A stretch of DNA of 64,000 nt from Manis javanica. Taxonomy: Eukaryota; Chordata; Mammalia; Pholidota; Manidae. Under the pieces are notes generated by a model that was not told where the DNA came from, ran no database searches, and saw only the letters and a list, made by a program, of their open reading frames with translations. Shown piece after piece: positions 1-12,100 of this stretch. The stretch is from the NCBI RefSeq assembly GCF_040802235.1, contig NC_133163.1, positions 41,126,501 to 41,190,500 of the forward strand, in the 5' to 3' direction. Each line of letters begins with the position of its first letter. Position 1 is the first letter of the stretch. The translations under genes and the position numbers were made by a program.

Positions 1-652
1 AAAGAAGTTTTAGAACTTCAGAATTTTGGAAACAGGCAAATGATTTGAACACATACCTCAGAAGACACAAGGATGACAAATAAGCATATGAGAAGGTTTT
101 TGGTATCATTAGTCATCAGAGAAATACAAATTAAAACCATAATGAAATACTACTACATACCCAATAGAATGGATCAGATATTTTTCAATTAAGGAATTGA
201 TTTGGATCAATATCATATACTCTCTAGCCAGGAGGAAATACAGGGACCAAACTGAAAACCAAATATCCATCAACTGGTGAATGGATACATTGTGAAATGT
301 TCATACACAAATACCTTCAGTACAGAAGGCAGATGAATCCCAGAAGCATTAGGCTAAGTGAAAGAAATCACCTACAAGAGACCCTTTTCTGCTTAATTAC
401 ATTCATAGAATGTTTTTTTTTAGAAAAAGGCAAAACTGTAGTGACATACACAGGTCAGCAGTTGCCAGGAGCTGGGGGTGGTAGGAGGGGATTGACTGCA
501 AAGAGGCAAAAGAGAACATTTCAGAGTGATAGAAGTGCTCTATATCATCACTGTGATGATGGCCACAGATCTGTATATATTTGTCAAAACTAATTGTACA
601 TTTAACATTGGTGAATTTTATTGTATGTTAATTGTATCTTTATAAAGCTGAC
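1..652 (+). repeat. L1M LINE: ORF2 tail plus 3' UTR (cut by window edge)
   Basis: Bases 1-235 read like the end of L1 ORF2 in the sense direction (stretch around 85-170 with 'aaataagcatatgagaagg', then 'aaatacaaattaaaaccat'). From about 260 the text passes to an L1M-type 3' UTR ('gccaggagctgggggtggta' near 456). Coding is broken by many indels; the 98-codon frame at 297-593 is a chance frame in the UTR. The element runs off the left edge. Seen: strong word-level similarity to old L1. Inferred: subfamily (L1MB/MC-like), not fixed. Confidence 0.8.
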
Positions 653-689
653 TAAAAGTACTCATTTGAGATATTTAAAGCTGTTGCCA

Positions 690-1885
690 TGGAAACAAGA
701 GAGGGTGGAAAGAAACTAGAAGACAAATCAATAGAATTTATTCAAACTGAAAGAGAATTGGAATAAGGTTTTAAGAAATGAACAGAGCCTCAGCGACTTA
801 CGGGCCAGTATCAAACTTTCTATCACAGACATACTGGGAGCCTCAGAAGGAGAGGAAAGAGTGAATAAGGCAGATAAAAAATTCAAACAGATATTGGTCA
901 AAAATATTCTAAGTTTAAAAATATTGATCAATAGAAATCAGCTTAGTGAAACTAAAGCAGGTAAATACAAAGAAAACTTAAACAAGGCACATCATAATCA
1001 AAGTGCTGAAACCCAAAGATAAAAGCAGCTAGAGAAAAAGACATAGTACATACAGAGGAACAACATTAAGAATGACTACTGACTTATTAGAAGCAATGTA
1101 AGCCTAAAAAATAAAACTTTCAAATGCTTTAAGAAAAACCTGTTAGGCTAGAATTATATATGCAATGGAAATATCCTTCAGAAATGAAGGCAAAATGAAG
1201 ACATTTCCAGATAAATGGAAGCTGAGCAAATATGTTGTCAGTGGACCCACACCATAAGAAGTGCTAAAAGGAGTTATTCAGGATGAATGCAAATGATACC
1301 AGGCTTACAGGAAGAAATATAAAACACAACAGAGATAGTGAATTTGTGACTAAGTATGAAGACAATTTTCAATTAAATTCTTGAAAAGATAACTGGATGT
1401 GTAAAGCAAGATAACAATAATATAACATATGTAGAAGTTAAATGTACAATGTCAATAAGCACAAAGACAAGAAGGAATGTAAATAGAAATATTGTAATCC
1501 CTGGAACAACCAATAAAAAATTAAGAATATGAAAAGTTGTAGTTAAAGATCTAATAGAGAAAGTAGATGCAATATTAAGTATTTTAGTAATCCAAAATAA
1601 GGCAGAAAAGAAGGAATTAAGAAAGAACAGAGGGAACAAACAGAAAAAAAATAGACTTACAGTCAATTATATCAATAATTATATTAAACTTAAGTAAAAT
1701 AAATACTCCAATTAAAGACAGAATTTACCTTATTGGATAAAATAATAAAACCAAATACATGTTGTTTACAAATGATGCACTTTGAATATAAAGACACAGA
1801 TAAACACCTAGTATGAAATAAATGAGGAAACACAAATTACCAATATCAGGAATGATAGAAGAGCCATCTCTAATAATCCTGCTGC
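690..1885 (+). repeat. L1M-type LINE fragment: ORF1 side to start of ORF2, with internal deletion
   Basis: Sense-strand L1M/HAL1-like body. Around 990-1060 is the typical stretch about related hits and 'agcagctagagaaaaagaca'; around 1170-1240 'atatccttcagaaatgaagg' is the ORF1-region wording of old L1s. 1620-1800 matches the region leading into ORF2. At 1830-1860 the text jumps to an RT-region phrase ('caaattaccaatatcaggaa'), which implies an internal deletion. No usable frame survives. It is separate from the L1 at 1-652, since the order of parts restarts. Confidence 0.75.
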
Positions 1886-2019
1886 TATTAGAAGGACCAT
1901 GTAAGTTATGCTCACATTGAAGGCTTACAACCTACTGTCATATCCCAAATGGCTAAATAGTCACTCAGATTGATTACCGTTGGTACTGCAAGCCATAGAT
2001 TGTGCTAAACAGCTCATGG

Positions 2020-2168
2020 ACATCCTTTTATTTAGTCCTCCCACCAGCCTGTAGTGTAGATGTATTTTTGTTCACATTTTATAGATAAGAAAATCCAGGA
2101 TTACAGAAGCAACTGACTTGTCCAAGATCATACAACTTGTTAGTAGCAGAACCACTTACTTATTAGAC
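2020..2168 (-). repeat. MIR SINE
   Basis: The core reads as a reverse-complement MIR: 'ttttatagataagaaaatcc' then 'acttgtccaagatcatacaa', equivalent to the conserved MIR core. The copy is old and diverged. Confidence 0.75.
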
Positions 2169-2169
2169 T

Positions 2170-3065
2170 CACATCTTGGGGACACTGTTAGCTTCATAAC
2201 TGTCTCATTAGAATGAGTCTAAATGCATACATTATATTTTAAAGGAAGAACAGGGTTTTTTTTTCTGAACAATTTTACAGCTTCAAGGTCTTGAAGGAAG
2301 AATGGAAAAGCTACGTACTGAATTGCTGCCACTGTTGCCATGGAAACCTGAAAAGCGATTACACACACATCCCTTTTACAACCCCATCTTTTAATAAGTG
2401 CAGAACATAACCACAGGTTGCTGACTCCTCATGGAAAACTCCCTGAAAAATCCATCTAATCAAAAATCTCAGCTTTTCTAATACAAAAATCCCAATTCAC
2501 ACAGTAAATTGAACTTTGCCAGATGGGGTAGATAATGAGCCTCTTTTCCTAAACTGCTGCCCATCTTCTGCTTGTTGAGAAGTGAACAAAGACGAAACAA
2601 AAACAAATCAAAATAATATTGAAACACAAGAACAAGAGGCTGCGGTGCACTGGATGTTTAAGTCCTACGAGGCAGACCCAGGGACACTGGAGATGGAGCT
2701 GTGGGTACTCAACAAAAGCAGTGGTAAGTATCACTGAGATTAATAGGCAAATAAAACATTCTTCAGCAGCTCAGACTGAACCTCTGTTGAGTATTTCTGT
2801 GATGCTGAGGTACAGACACTACCAACTAAAGTCATGGGTCACAGTCAGGTGAAATTCTGAAATTGAATGAGGCACATCTATTTATGAAGAAAGAGTGATG
2901 GATTTGCTTATCTGAAACCCTTTAATATGGCTTCCTAGATGCTGATGTGAAAAGTCACGAAAGGAAACTGAAGCAAGAACAACAGGTACAGAAAAGTAAT
3001 AAATGATTTGCTAATGGTTTTCATATTTGACTCTTGTTCAGCCATTAGAAATGATTTAGAAAATA
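2170..3065. other. Unassigned intergenic stretch
   Basis: There is no gene, clear repeat or RNA in this stretch. Short ORFs on both strands (61 and 77 codons) overlap each other and show no protein similarity that I recognise. Confidence 0.5.
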
Positions 3066-3510
3066 TGTTAAATAGGATTTGGTTTGGTTGCAAATGGCTG
3101 AAATCCCAAAATAACTGGTGGAAATCACGTCCAATTTGGTTTTTCTCATAGATGACCTAGGGCTGGTCTGGAAGCTCCACAATCATCCACCCAGGCTCCC
3201 CCTGTTTGATGTTCTACCATTCTCGGGAAGCACTTCCAACTCAGGTGCTTCCAACAGGTGGCTGTTCAGGCTGCAGCCCGCATAGTCACAATAGAACTGG
3301 CAGAAAGGAGAGAAATGAAGAACACTTCATTTCCCTTTATGAATACTGTTCTCTAGTTTCATACACTTCTGCTGACATCCCATTGGCTGTGTCAGGAGAG
3401 ACTTTGTCTATACCTGTGTGCCACAGACGAGCAGGACCTTGCATGTTATCAAGAAATAACCCAGAGAAAGGAGGACAATTGTTTTCTGCATAGTCCCAGG
3501 AACCACAGGA
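3066..3510. repeat. Ancient LTR-like interspersed repeat (family unassigned)
   Basis: The segment has the flavour of an old mammalian LTR: 'ttggtttggttgcaaatggc' near 3082, then 'cttctgctgacatcccattg' near 3366, then a region like the end of a MaLR/ERVL-type element. I recognise the wording from mammal-wide repeats but cannot name the family. The 95-codon plus and 70-codon minus ORFs here are taken as chance. Confidence 0.4.
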
Positions 3511-3557
3511 CTCAGGTTTGTTTGACTTACTTATTTGACATATATTCATTCAAGATA

Positions 3558-3905
3558 GGATCACCCTTGAACAAGTCGGCACTGGGGGCATGAACACCTC
3601 TACCCCCACACAGTCAAAAATGTGCATAGAACTTTTGACTGCCCAAAAACCCAACTACTAACAGCTTACTGGTCTACCATTGAGCAGAAGACACTCATAA
3701 TAGGAACAGTCAATGAACAAATATTTTGTATGTTATATATATTATATACTATATCTATACAATAGAGTAAGCTAGAGGAAAATGTTATTAAGAAAATCAT
3801 AAGGAAGAGAAAATCCATTCACAGTACTGTACTGTATTTATTGAAAAATATCCACATATAAGTGGAGCTGCATGATTCAAACCCGTGTTGTTCAAGGGTC
3901 AGCTG
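3558..3905. mobile_element. Tigger-type (TcMar) non-autonomous DNA transposon
   Basis: The termini are inverted repeats: 'gatcacccttgaacaa' at the left and 'ttgttcaagggtcagc' at the right. The element is flanked by TA dinucleotides (3556-3557 and 3906-3907), as expected for Tc1/mariner insertions. The interior ('aagaaaatcataaggaagag', 'cagtactgtactgtatttat') matches a well-known human-wide Tigger-derived MITE. It is about 348 bp with no transposase frame. An L2 lies directly to its right. Confidence 0.8.
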
Positions 3906-3907
3906 TA

Positions 3908-4490
3908 TTAATTGTACAGTATATGTCAGGCTTTGTGTTAGATTCTGAAGATAAGAAAAACAATAATGACACATAAGTAATCATTTCAACACAATGTGTC
4001 AGGAATTTCATAGAGATAAAAAAGTAGCTAATCTCTGCTTTGCAAGGAGAGCTTTCAAAGAAATTTTCACAGAGGACATATCATAAGGTAACTCTTTAAA
4101 AAATGACTTTGCCAAATGTACTGGTGGTGAGGAGCTGGAGGTGGGGGGGGGAGGCAAGAGTTGTCAGAGAGCAATGGGAAAGGGAGGAGGCATTCCAGGC
4201 AGAAGGAGGAACAGATGCAAATGTGACAAAATATGGGAAAGTATGTTTTGCTAGGGAACTCTATGGCAGTTCCATAGAACTTGAAATGGAGCTGAAGATA
4301 TAGAAAGGAAGACAGGCAGGAGTGGTAAATGACAATGAATTGGAGACAGGTTAGAGAGCTTGCGTATCACCCTGTGCTTGGTGGGAAGCCACTGAAGAGG
4401 TCTAGGAGTTGAATGATTACTCTGGAGGTGGTAAGGAAATATGGAAGGCAGATGGGAGATGTGCATAATTGAAAGCAGAAAAACTTCATT
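3908..4490 (-). repeat. L2 LINE, 3' region
   Basis: Reverse-complement L2 3' end: 'tgtcaggctttgtgttagat' near 3925, then 'aggcattccaggcagaagga' near 4188 and 'ggtgggaagccactgaagag' near 4380. The order is the one seen in antisense L2 copies. It is heavily diverged; ORFs of 66 and 81 codons inside it are not genes. Confidence 0.65.
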
Positions 4491-5841
4491 TGTCAAGCAC
4501 TGACTCAGGGCTAAATCTGTGCCATGTGGTATGGTTAACTGCTAAGGATACCAAGTGGAGCACCACAGAGGCAGGGACCCTCAAGCACCCACAGCAAGGG
4601 AGAGACGTGAACCAGTGTTAACAGTGGTCTGCAACATGAGTGACCATAGAAAGGTGGGGGTGATCAGGAGGACAGTAAGAAAGTGCCTCACCCAACTGGG
4701 ATGGGACAGAAAAACTGCAGAGAAACTGAACTTCAGTCTGTGAGACTGAATAAAAGTTTGGCAGGTGCTCAAGGGCTACAAAGGGCATTCTTGGGAGAGT
4801 ATATGGTACCTACAAACATAAAGAAGCATGCAGAAAAAATACCAGTAATTCAGGGTAGGAATTCAGGGTGCCAATGGTGGGGTATGAGGAAGAAAATTAG
4901 GCCCAGATCAGTACAGACTGCTGGGGCATCATGTGATCAGGCCTGGTAAGAGGTCACAGCAAATGTCTAAGCAGGAAGAGATGAGAGCCTGGCTTAGAGT
5001 GGGTGGAAAAGGAGGTCACCGAGCTCCCGTTTGCCCCCTGACCCACTCCACACCCTTTTCCACTCCAGTGCCCAAGAGGCTGAACTGTAAGGATGGCATC
5101 AATCAGCTCTCTGGTCCTCTGGCTTCTAGTTGGGCTGGGCCCATGGCAGGACATGAGAGAGTGAGGCCAGGGCGGTATTTGTTCTGCCAGCTCGCTGCCT
5201 TCAGTTACCCTGGGCTGGCTTCACACTCCTGTTAGGTGGTCTGAGCTCCAACGAGCTCTGGCAAACTTCCCCTCTACCCTAATGCTCTGGCTTTCTCCTG
5301 TTCTCTGGGTTCCCAGAAGCACTCCCTGCCCTTCCCCAGTTGGGCATGGGAACGGTAATAACAACCCACTACCGACAGGGTATTACACTTTCCCTACACT
5401 GTGCAGTTTCCCTACACTATGCCTTTGTGAATAGTCCCTTTATTAAATTCTCAAATTATGCAATAAGTGTGCCAACTCCTTCCTGCCAGGATCCTAATAT
5501 AATAACTGAACACCACCCTCACTTAAACTCCATTTCTTCACAACTTCTGTGACTTTTCTGTGTAATCTGAAGCACCCAGTTTTCCAGGAGGAAGTATCAG
5601 ACCTCCAACGTCGTTCATAGCTCTCACGGCTTGTAGTCAGTGTGTCAAAGACCACAACCTGATGGGTTCAGATAAATGCAGAGGAATAAAATGAAATTCT
5701 TGCTACCAACAAATTCACAAATTAGTAGGGGAGATAAACTTGTACACAACTAACAGTAAACCCACCAGATTAACCTTTGGTATACTTACTGAGCATGGCC
5801 TCATTTAAGCAAATAGTCCAGACCAAACTAAAATCATCCTT
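4490..5841. other. Unassigned stretch, slightly GC-richer than its flanks
   Basis: Several overlapping frames of 60-100 codons occur on both strands (for example 4933-5235), which is what moderate GC content gives by chance. No start context, conserved motif or splice-compatible series of exons is visible. No repeat family is recognised. Confidence 0.45.
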
Positions 5842-6153
5842 TCCATGGGGAGATATAGTTGAAGGGGTTCTGAGGATCTAATGTACAGCATGGTGATTAT
5901 AGCTAGTAATACTGTATTGTATACTTGAACAGTTGCTAAATGAGTAAATATTCAATGTTCTCATCACAAAAAATGAAATGATAATTATGTAATGGGATGG
6001 AGGTGTTAGCTAATGCTATAGTGGTAATCATTTTGCAGTATAAATGTATCATAACTGTCCTACACATTATAAAGGTATCATAACATGTCATATACCTTAA
6101 ACTTATATAATGTTATATGTCAATTATATTTCAATAAAATGGGGGGGGGAAAT
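5842..6153 (+). repeat. L1MA/L1MB-type LINE 3' UTR end
   Basis: Sense L1 3' terminus: 'ggatctaatgtacagcatgg' near 5873, 'tgtattgtatacttgaacag' near 5913, and a 3' end near 'atttcaataaaatggggggg' at 6127-6148. This is a 5'-truncated copy, as usual for L1. Confidence 0.85.
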
Positions 6154-6159
6154 TAAGAT

Positions 6160-6245
6160 AAGGAAATGGGGCTCAGGGAAGTGCTAGAGTTTCTGCAAAG
6201 CCACACAGCTCTTCCACTCAAGCAGCAGGATTTGAACTCAGTTTT
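6160..6245 (-). repeat. MIR SINE fragment
   Basis: 'ggggctcagggaagtgctag' followed by 'agccacacagctcttccact' and 'ggatttgaactcag' is a reverse-complement MIR core and tRNA-side end. Confidence 0.6.
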
Positions 6246-7084
6246 AGATGTGTCCCTTTTTGCTAAATAACTATTTTTTTCACAGCTATTCAAGTACAGT
6301 AGCAAACCCATGTTTGTTCCACCCCATTTCTCTCCTAGCCTAGAATTATGTACCTCAGAAGCTGCACATTAAACATCCGTTAAATTTTTTTTTAAGTCAT
6401 CATTTCCAATTCCCAGTTCCAGGAGGAGAAAATCTGACTGTCCATTTGAATCAGGTATTCAGTTCCAATCCAGTCAGGCCGGCTCACAGTACAAATGTGG
6501 CTGCCTGCAATTCAGCACTCTGAAGAGAGAGGAAGTTTCCAGAGAAAGGGGAACAGACATCCCTAAAAGCATCTATCACAGTAGTCAGTAGGCCTTGCTT
6601 AGTCTTTCTTTAAATGAATAATTTCCTAAGGCAGACTGTGATATACCAGGAAAGACTGAAGGCCGTCTTGTCAAGGCATTTTAGTGCTTTGCTTCTTTAA
6701 GAGAAGAAATACAGCATCTTTACAACTCAATTATGTTTCTATTATCCTGGTACCAGTCAAATTAGACATTCCTTAGTGCCACAGTGATTTTTCTGGGGGA
6801 GGGGTGTTGTCACACCTGCCACACAGCTGGGTCCAAGGACTGCCTGCATGCTCCCAGCATGCTCTAGGGTTTGTTTCCATGCCAACCAGTCTAGGAGTGT
6901 TTCCACCCTATCTAGCCGCTCCAGGACAGACATTAATAGAATAGGCATATATAAAGAAGAGTAAGAGACAGGTTGAATAAGTATATGCAATTATTTTCAT
7001 AGCACTGTGTCCTAAATTATTCCTTATGCTAGTCCCCTTTATAACACAAGATAATTGGATATAGATTATGATGTCTTTCCTGCA
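6246..7084. other. Unassigned intergenic stretch
   Basis: Unique-looking AT-rich sequence. No gene, RNA or clear repeat recognised. Confidence 0.5.
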
Positions 7085-7260
7085 AAGTGCTAAGAGCTCT
7101 TTGAAATAGGCTATCACATTATCCTCACAGCATCCTTAAGAGATAAGAAAGGTCTTGTTTTGCATATTGGGAAACTAAGGCACGTAATGGTAAAATATCC
7201 ATTTTACACACACGAGATGATGGAATTCAAGAATCCTACCTGTACAATCGGCATTTTTCT
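7085..7260 (-). repeat. MIR SINE
   Basis: Reverse-complement MIR: 'attatcctcacagcatcctt' near 7120 then 'gggaaactaaggcacgtaat' near 7169. Confidence 0.65.
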
Positions 7261-8127
7261 CTACACTTTTCTGCCTGCCTCATTCAGCTTCAAGCTCCAG
7301 AGCAAAAAGTCTGATTAACTATCATTTTCATTATACTTTGTGTTCACTGTAAAAAAAGCAAAAATAGTGGGGGAGGTTCCTGGGAAGAAAAATTGAGGAA
7401 GCTATTGCAGGAAAAGGCAGGTAGATACAAAGACTGGGAACCAGGAAAGTGAGTATAGATGTTGAACTACACATATTTCACCTACATTTTCTTTCAAGGA
7501 AAAGAAACAACCATGTGGCTTTGGGACAACAGAAGTTTAATCCACTGGCATAGAGCATGTTTTTAATTCAGGGAAACAATAATTAACATCAAGTATAGCC
7601 AAAATTAACAAAAGACACTTTAGACAGTGAGAGGGAGACTCAGGAAGATTTGTAAAAAGAAAGCTGAAATGTCATCAACCCACTTTCACCTTTCCTGGAG
7701 ATTCTGCCTTTGGCCTCAACCTCCTCAGAGAACGGAGACCAGGAGGGCAACCTGGGAATGGACAGAAACCTGCCTTTGTGAGATGGAGTCTGGGGACATG
7801 TTAAACCCTATTGAAATGCTGACTCCATTGTTTTAAAGATCCTGAGATTAATTTCACTTTATAATTCCATGAGAAAAGCTATAATCCAAAAAGACACCCC
7901 TCTAGCCAGCAAGTGCAGAAATGCCAGGATGTAATTTTATGCCCCTAATATTTGTCCAAAGCAATAACCAAATGCTTCAAAAGCACTGAGAAAGTCAATA
8001 GCCAGTGACATGCTAACATCAGATGCATTCTGAACCCAGAGTTTTGGGTACCCAGAATATTTTTTCTGGGCTCATATACACACACACACATTTATATTTG
8101 TTTCTTTCCTCTCTTATTCTCTTATCA
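7261..8127. other. Unassigned intergenic stretch with short CA repeat
   Basis: No gene is seen. A short CA run lies near 8079-8090. The 69-codon frame at 7627-7836 has no recognisable similarity. Confidence 0.5.
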
Positions 8128-8232
8128 TGTGGGATATTGTGATGATTAAATGAGATAATTCACACAAAATATTAGGCTAGTGCCTAGAACATAGGTAGCA
8201 CTCAATCACTGTTAGGTATTTATTAAAACAAC
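8128..8232 (+). repeat. MIR SINE, 3' half
   Basis: 'tgtgatgattaaatgagata' followed by 'ctagtgcctagaacataggt' and 'agcactcaatcact' is the 3' half of a sense MIR. Confidence 0.75.
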
Positions 8233-9419
8233 TCCTTAGAATTCTGTCTCAATCAGACAGGCCTTTTTGTTGTAGTCAACAGTAAAACACAAGAGGGCAA
8301 GGAAAAAAAACTAAAACTGGAAAATGGTGAGGCTGTGGAAGTGGCCAGTCAGGAACAGCCAATTAAATAGTTGCCTGAAGCATGTACAAAGGATCTCTCT
8401 AGACAGAATGGAGCACAGAATGCAGACAGAATGAAACAGTCATATGGGTACACTTTATGCCTCTTAAGGAGAATCTTAGAAGGGGCATATTAAGTATATT
8501 TGTAAAAATTGACAGAATTTGGAAAATATGCTTAATTAAATGAAAGATTTGCATGAAAACTAGTCTTTTCCCAAGCTCATTAGAGAGGCAAGTCAAAGAT
8601 CCCTTAACAAATTTAGAATGTTGCTTTCATATGGTGAGAAGATTATTGAAACAGCTCAATACATTAGCAATAAATTTATGGCACATCCAGACCTCAAGCA
8701 GAGCTAACACATTTTCACATTTTAGGTGGTAAAAAAATGTAGATTCTAAGAGAGAACTCAAGAGACAAAAGTGACATGCTTTAAGTCTTCCAAATATATT
8801 TGCAAAAAAAGATTTATTCTTCGCTGTTTCAGTATATTGCTTGGAGCAAGAAAAATCTCTTCATTACATCCCTGGCTGGCTCACACTGCTTTTCCTTTTT
8901 TATATGCTGCCCTTATTTGTCACACAAAGATATTTTGAATTTGACATAAACAGACACTCCCCCTGTAGTATGATAAACTAGCTGTTACAAAGACCTTAAA
9001 ACCAGACAGAGTGTTCCTACATATCTAACCCAAGTTATTTTCTGTGGCTTAACATATTTTCAATAGCAGCTCAACCACATGCTTAACTCAAACATAGAAT
9101 TCCTTTCACCAGCTATGGAAAAAAATTATCAAAGAGGCTATTGCTTCTGTGGAAGTTCTTATACATGACTCCAGGGGAATTATCCTTTCCCTCATTCCAA
9201 CATGCTTTATGAGGTTGTCCCAACCTAGCTGCACCAAACCCCTGGAACATACAGCTCTGTGTGTATCACAATTGTGTAGGTTGAAAGAGTCCCAGGAGTC
9301 TTGGAAAGACAAGAAAGAATGCTTTAAAGCCCTGAGACCATTAATTATCCTGCAGAACACCTAAACAGGCAGAGTGTCTCCTCTCCATGGTCCGCATTAT
9401 TCTAGGCCCTTTCAAAGTA
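8233..9419. other. Unassigned intergenic stretch
   Basis: AT-rich, no gene or named repeat recognised. Overlapping plus/minus ORFs at 9106-9364 mirror each other and are treated as chance. Confidence 0.5.
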
Positions 9420-9420
9420 C

Positions 9421-9858
9421 AGTAGCCCCACTTATCCACAGGGAATATGTCCCAAGCCCCCCAGCAGATGCCCAAAACTGCAGACAGTACTGAACCCTAT
9501 ATATACTGTTATTTATCCTATATATACATATCTATGATAAAATTTAATTTCTAAACTAGGCATAATAAGAAATTAGCAACCATATCTAATAATGAAACAG
9601 GACAATTAAAATACACTGTAGTAAAAGTTATGTGAAAGTGCTTTCTCTCTCTGAAAATACCTTATTGTATGGTACTCACCCTTCTAGAGATGATGCAAGA
9701 TGATAAATGCCTGCAGAGGTGAAAGACATAGGCATTCTGGTGTAGAGTTAGGCTACCCTTGACCTTCTGATGATTCATCAGGAGGAGAATCATCTGCGTT
9801 CTAACAGCTGTTGAGTGAAACTGTGGGAAGCGAAACCACCGATAAGGGGACTACCAAG
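9421..9858. mobile_element. Tigger-type DNA transposon MITE
   Basis: The left end 'cagtagccccacttatccac' and the right end 'cgataaggggactacc' are inverted repeats of the Tigger type. The left terminus is preceded by TA (9419-9420). The interior includes 'tatcttattg'-like wording and 'accttctgatgattcatcag' near 9761, as in a known Tigger-derived non-autonomous family. No transposase frame is present. Confidence 0.8.
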
Positions 9859-10071
9859 CCATTTCCAGCATCTTTCCCTCCATCCTTTAGACCCAATGAG
9901 TAGCCTCCACCCTTCCACCTGGATCATCAAGCTCTGACCAAGGAGATAGTAGGCAAGGCCAGGTGGTCCTCGACACAGAAAACAGCCTGCATCCATGGCA
10001 GCCCAGCCTCCGGCTGCCTCACTAGGTGATTAAAGATTTGGGTTAAAAAAAGTTTGGGTTTAAAGTAGAAC

Positions 10072-10262
10072 AAAGTGGGTTTGAATACCAGTTTCACCTC
10101 TCACGAGCTCTGAGACCTTGGACAAGCTTTTTAACTTTGAGCCTCAGTGCCTCAACTATCAACTGAGGATAATAATCCACCTGCTTCTTTGAGTTTTGGG
10201 GGAAATTCAATGGCATAGTTTATGTAAAGAATTCAATAAGTACAGTGACCTGTTGAAGCTTG
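10072..10262 (+). repeat. MIR SINE
   Basis: Sense MIR: 'gggtttgaataccagtttca', 'gagaccttggacaagctttt', 'gcctcagtgcctcaactatc' and a 3' end with 'gaattcaataagtac'. Confidence 0.8.
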
Positions 10263-11040
10263 CTAGCTATTGTTATCAATGACTACTCTGAAGATGCAAT
10301 CTGAACTGCTTATCCCCAAACCTTCCGTCATTCACTAAATGATCTTTGACCCATCCCAGGCATTGGAAAACCACCACAGAACTCCATCAGCTTGTTGTGT
10401 GAGAGCCCTGAGGTACAAACTACATGCAAATATTCAAATTTGAGGAAACATATGCCAATATCCAAATTGGAAGAAACCACACAGCTAAAGAAATATACCT
10501 CCTTCCGGTCCCAGATTATTGTTTCCTGGCCCCTAAGAATTACCCCACCAGACAGATGGGTACAATCACATGAATGCCTGGCAAGAAAGTCAATCAGTAA
10601 CATTTAAGAAGATAAACAATTAACAAGAAATACATTAAAAATTTTAACCTTACTGTCTTGCCAATGTGTTTCGGCCCTGGGCAAGTTTGCTATGGATTCA
10701 ATGTGACCAAAGAAATTTGACAGCAAAAGGTTGGCCCCAGGATGCGAAGGATAACAAGAGATACATATTGTGCTGGACTTCATGATCTCTGAAGGCACAG
10801 TTTCATAGAATGCAGAATTTTCCTATTGGAAGAGAAAAGAAGCATTATTTATGTGTAAGATAAATAAGTTGGTTATGATTTGCTCTCACTTCAAATAAAA
10901 ATTATTGTATATTCTTGTACTTAAGTAATATGATTACACTGTCTTTGTTGCAATCGGTGTCTTCCTTCTCTCCTTTGAGGGCTTGGCCCTGGATTTTAGT
11001 TTCTTATTATTTGTGTCCATGACTCTTGCTGGCTTTTGGG
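10263..11040. other. Unassigned intergenic stretch
   Basis: A 91-codon minus and a 71-codon plus ORF overlap at 10328-10607, and neither has recognisable features. Nothing else is seen. Confidence 0.45.
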
Positions 11041-11580
11041 TTAGTCTATTGCTATGTAACAAATCACTCCCAAACTTTAGCAGCCTAAAACAATAAACAT
11101 GTATTTTCTCACACAGTTTCTGGGGGTCAAGAATTTGAGAGTGGTTTAGTTGGGTGGTCCTGACGCAGGATCCCTCATGAGGTTGCCACCAAGCTGTCAG
11201 CAAATGCTGTAGTCATTCCAGCATCTGATAGCTTGAATAGGGCTGTGGCTGTGGGGCAGGAGGCCACAGTTCCTGGCTGGCTTTTGGTGAAAAGTGTCAG
11301 TCCTTGCCCTGTGCGCCTCTTCACTGGGCTACTCACAACCTGGCTCTGCCTTCCCAGAGTGAATGACCCAAGACAGGGCAAGATGGCAAGACAATGACCA
11401 AATGGAAGTCACATGGTCTTTAATAACCTATTCTGGAAAGTGACATATCACTGCTTGCATCATACTCTTTCAGTTACACAGACTAACCCCAATAAAATGT
11501 GGAAGAGAACCATACAAGAGCATGAACACAAAGAGGAAGGGATTTCTGGGACCTTTTTGGATGCTGCCTATCACAGCTGT
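11041..11580 (-). repeat. Ancient MaLR/ERVL-class LTR, reverse orientation
   Basis: The left edge 'attgctatgtaacaaatcac' is the reverse complement of an old LTR 3' end, followed by 'agcctaaaacaataaacatg'. The right part includes 'ggaaagtgacatatcactgc' near 11436 and ends near 'tgcctatcacagc'. Class is inferred from this layout; family unassigned. Confidence 0.6.
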
Positions 11581-11909
11581 TATATGTGATTTGTTATTTG
11601 TGAATAAATGATTTCTTCTTCTCTGAGTGGCATAAGGTCTTTCACATTCTTCTACATCCCAATTAGCATCAGGATGATATCCAAAGAAATGGATTTAAAG
11701 TATAATCTTCCAAAATAATTCTATCTTATCTTAAACAAAACATTTTTTTAACTTAAATACATCTTTTATCCTTTTTACTGGCCACAAGACAATGGGTCTG
11801 TCATGCTGGTATCACTAGAATTGTTGGTATTTTTTTCTTGAATTGGATTTCCAAGAGAAAATAGTAACATTGCTCTATCAGTAAAAACCATTTGAAAGAC
11901 TGGAATGGC

Positions 11910-12100
11910 AATGAAATACAGCAATTAAGACTCAGATGCTTAGTCATGCCAGCCTGTGTGCAAATCCTAGTTCTGCCTTTCACTGACTATTTGACTTTGA
12001 ATAAACTGAGCTGCACAGTGTCAGTTTCCTCACCTATAAAATGGGCTCATACTGAGCTTTGCTGCATGAAAATCAGGAAAGAGCCTAGCCAAGTGTGACC
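11910..12100 (+). repeat. MIR SINE
   Basis: 'gtgcaaatcctagttctgcc', then 'ctatttgactttgaataaac' and 'cagtttcctcacctataaaa' are the sense MIR core. Confidence 0.75.

Noticed and set aside
297..593. 98-codon plus-strand ORF
   Set aside because: It lies in an L1M 3' UTR and has no similarity to L1 proteins in that frame.
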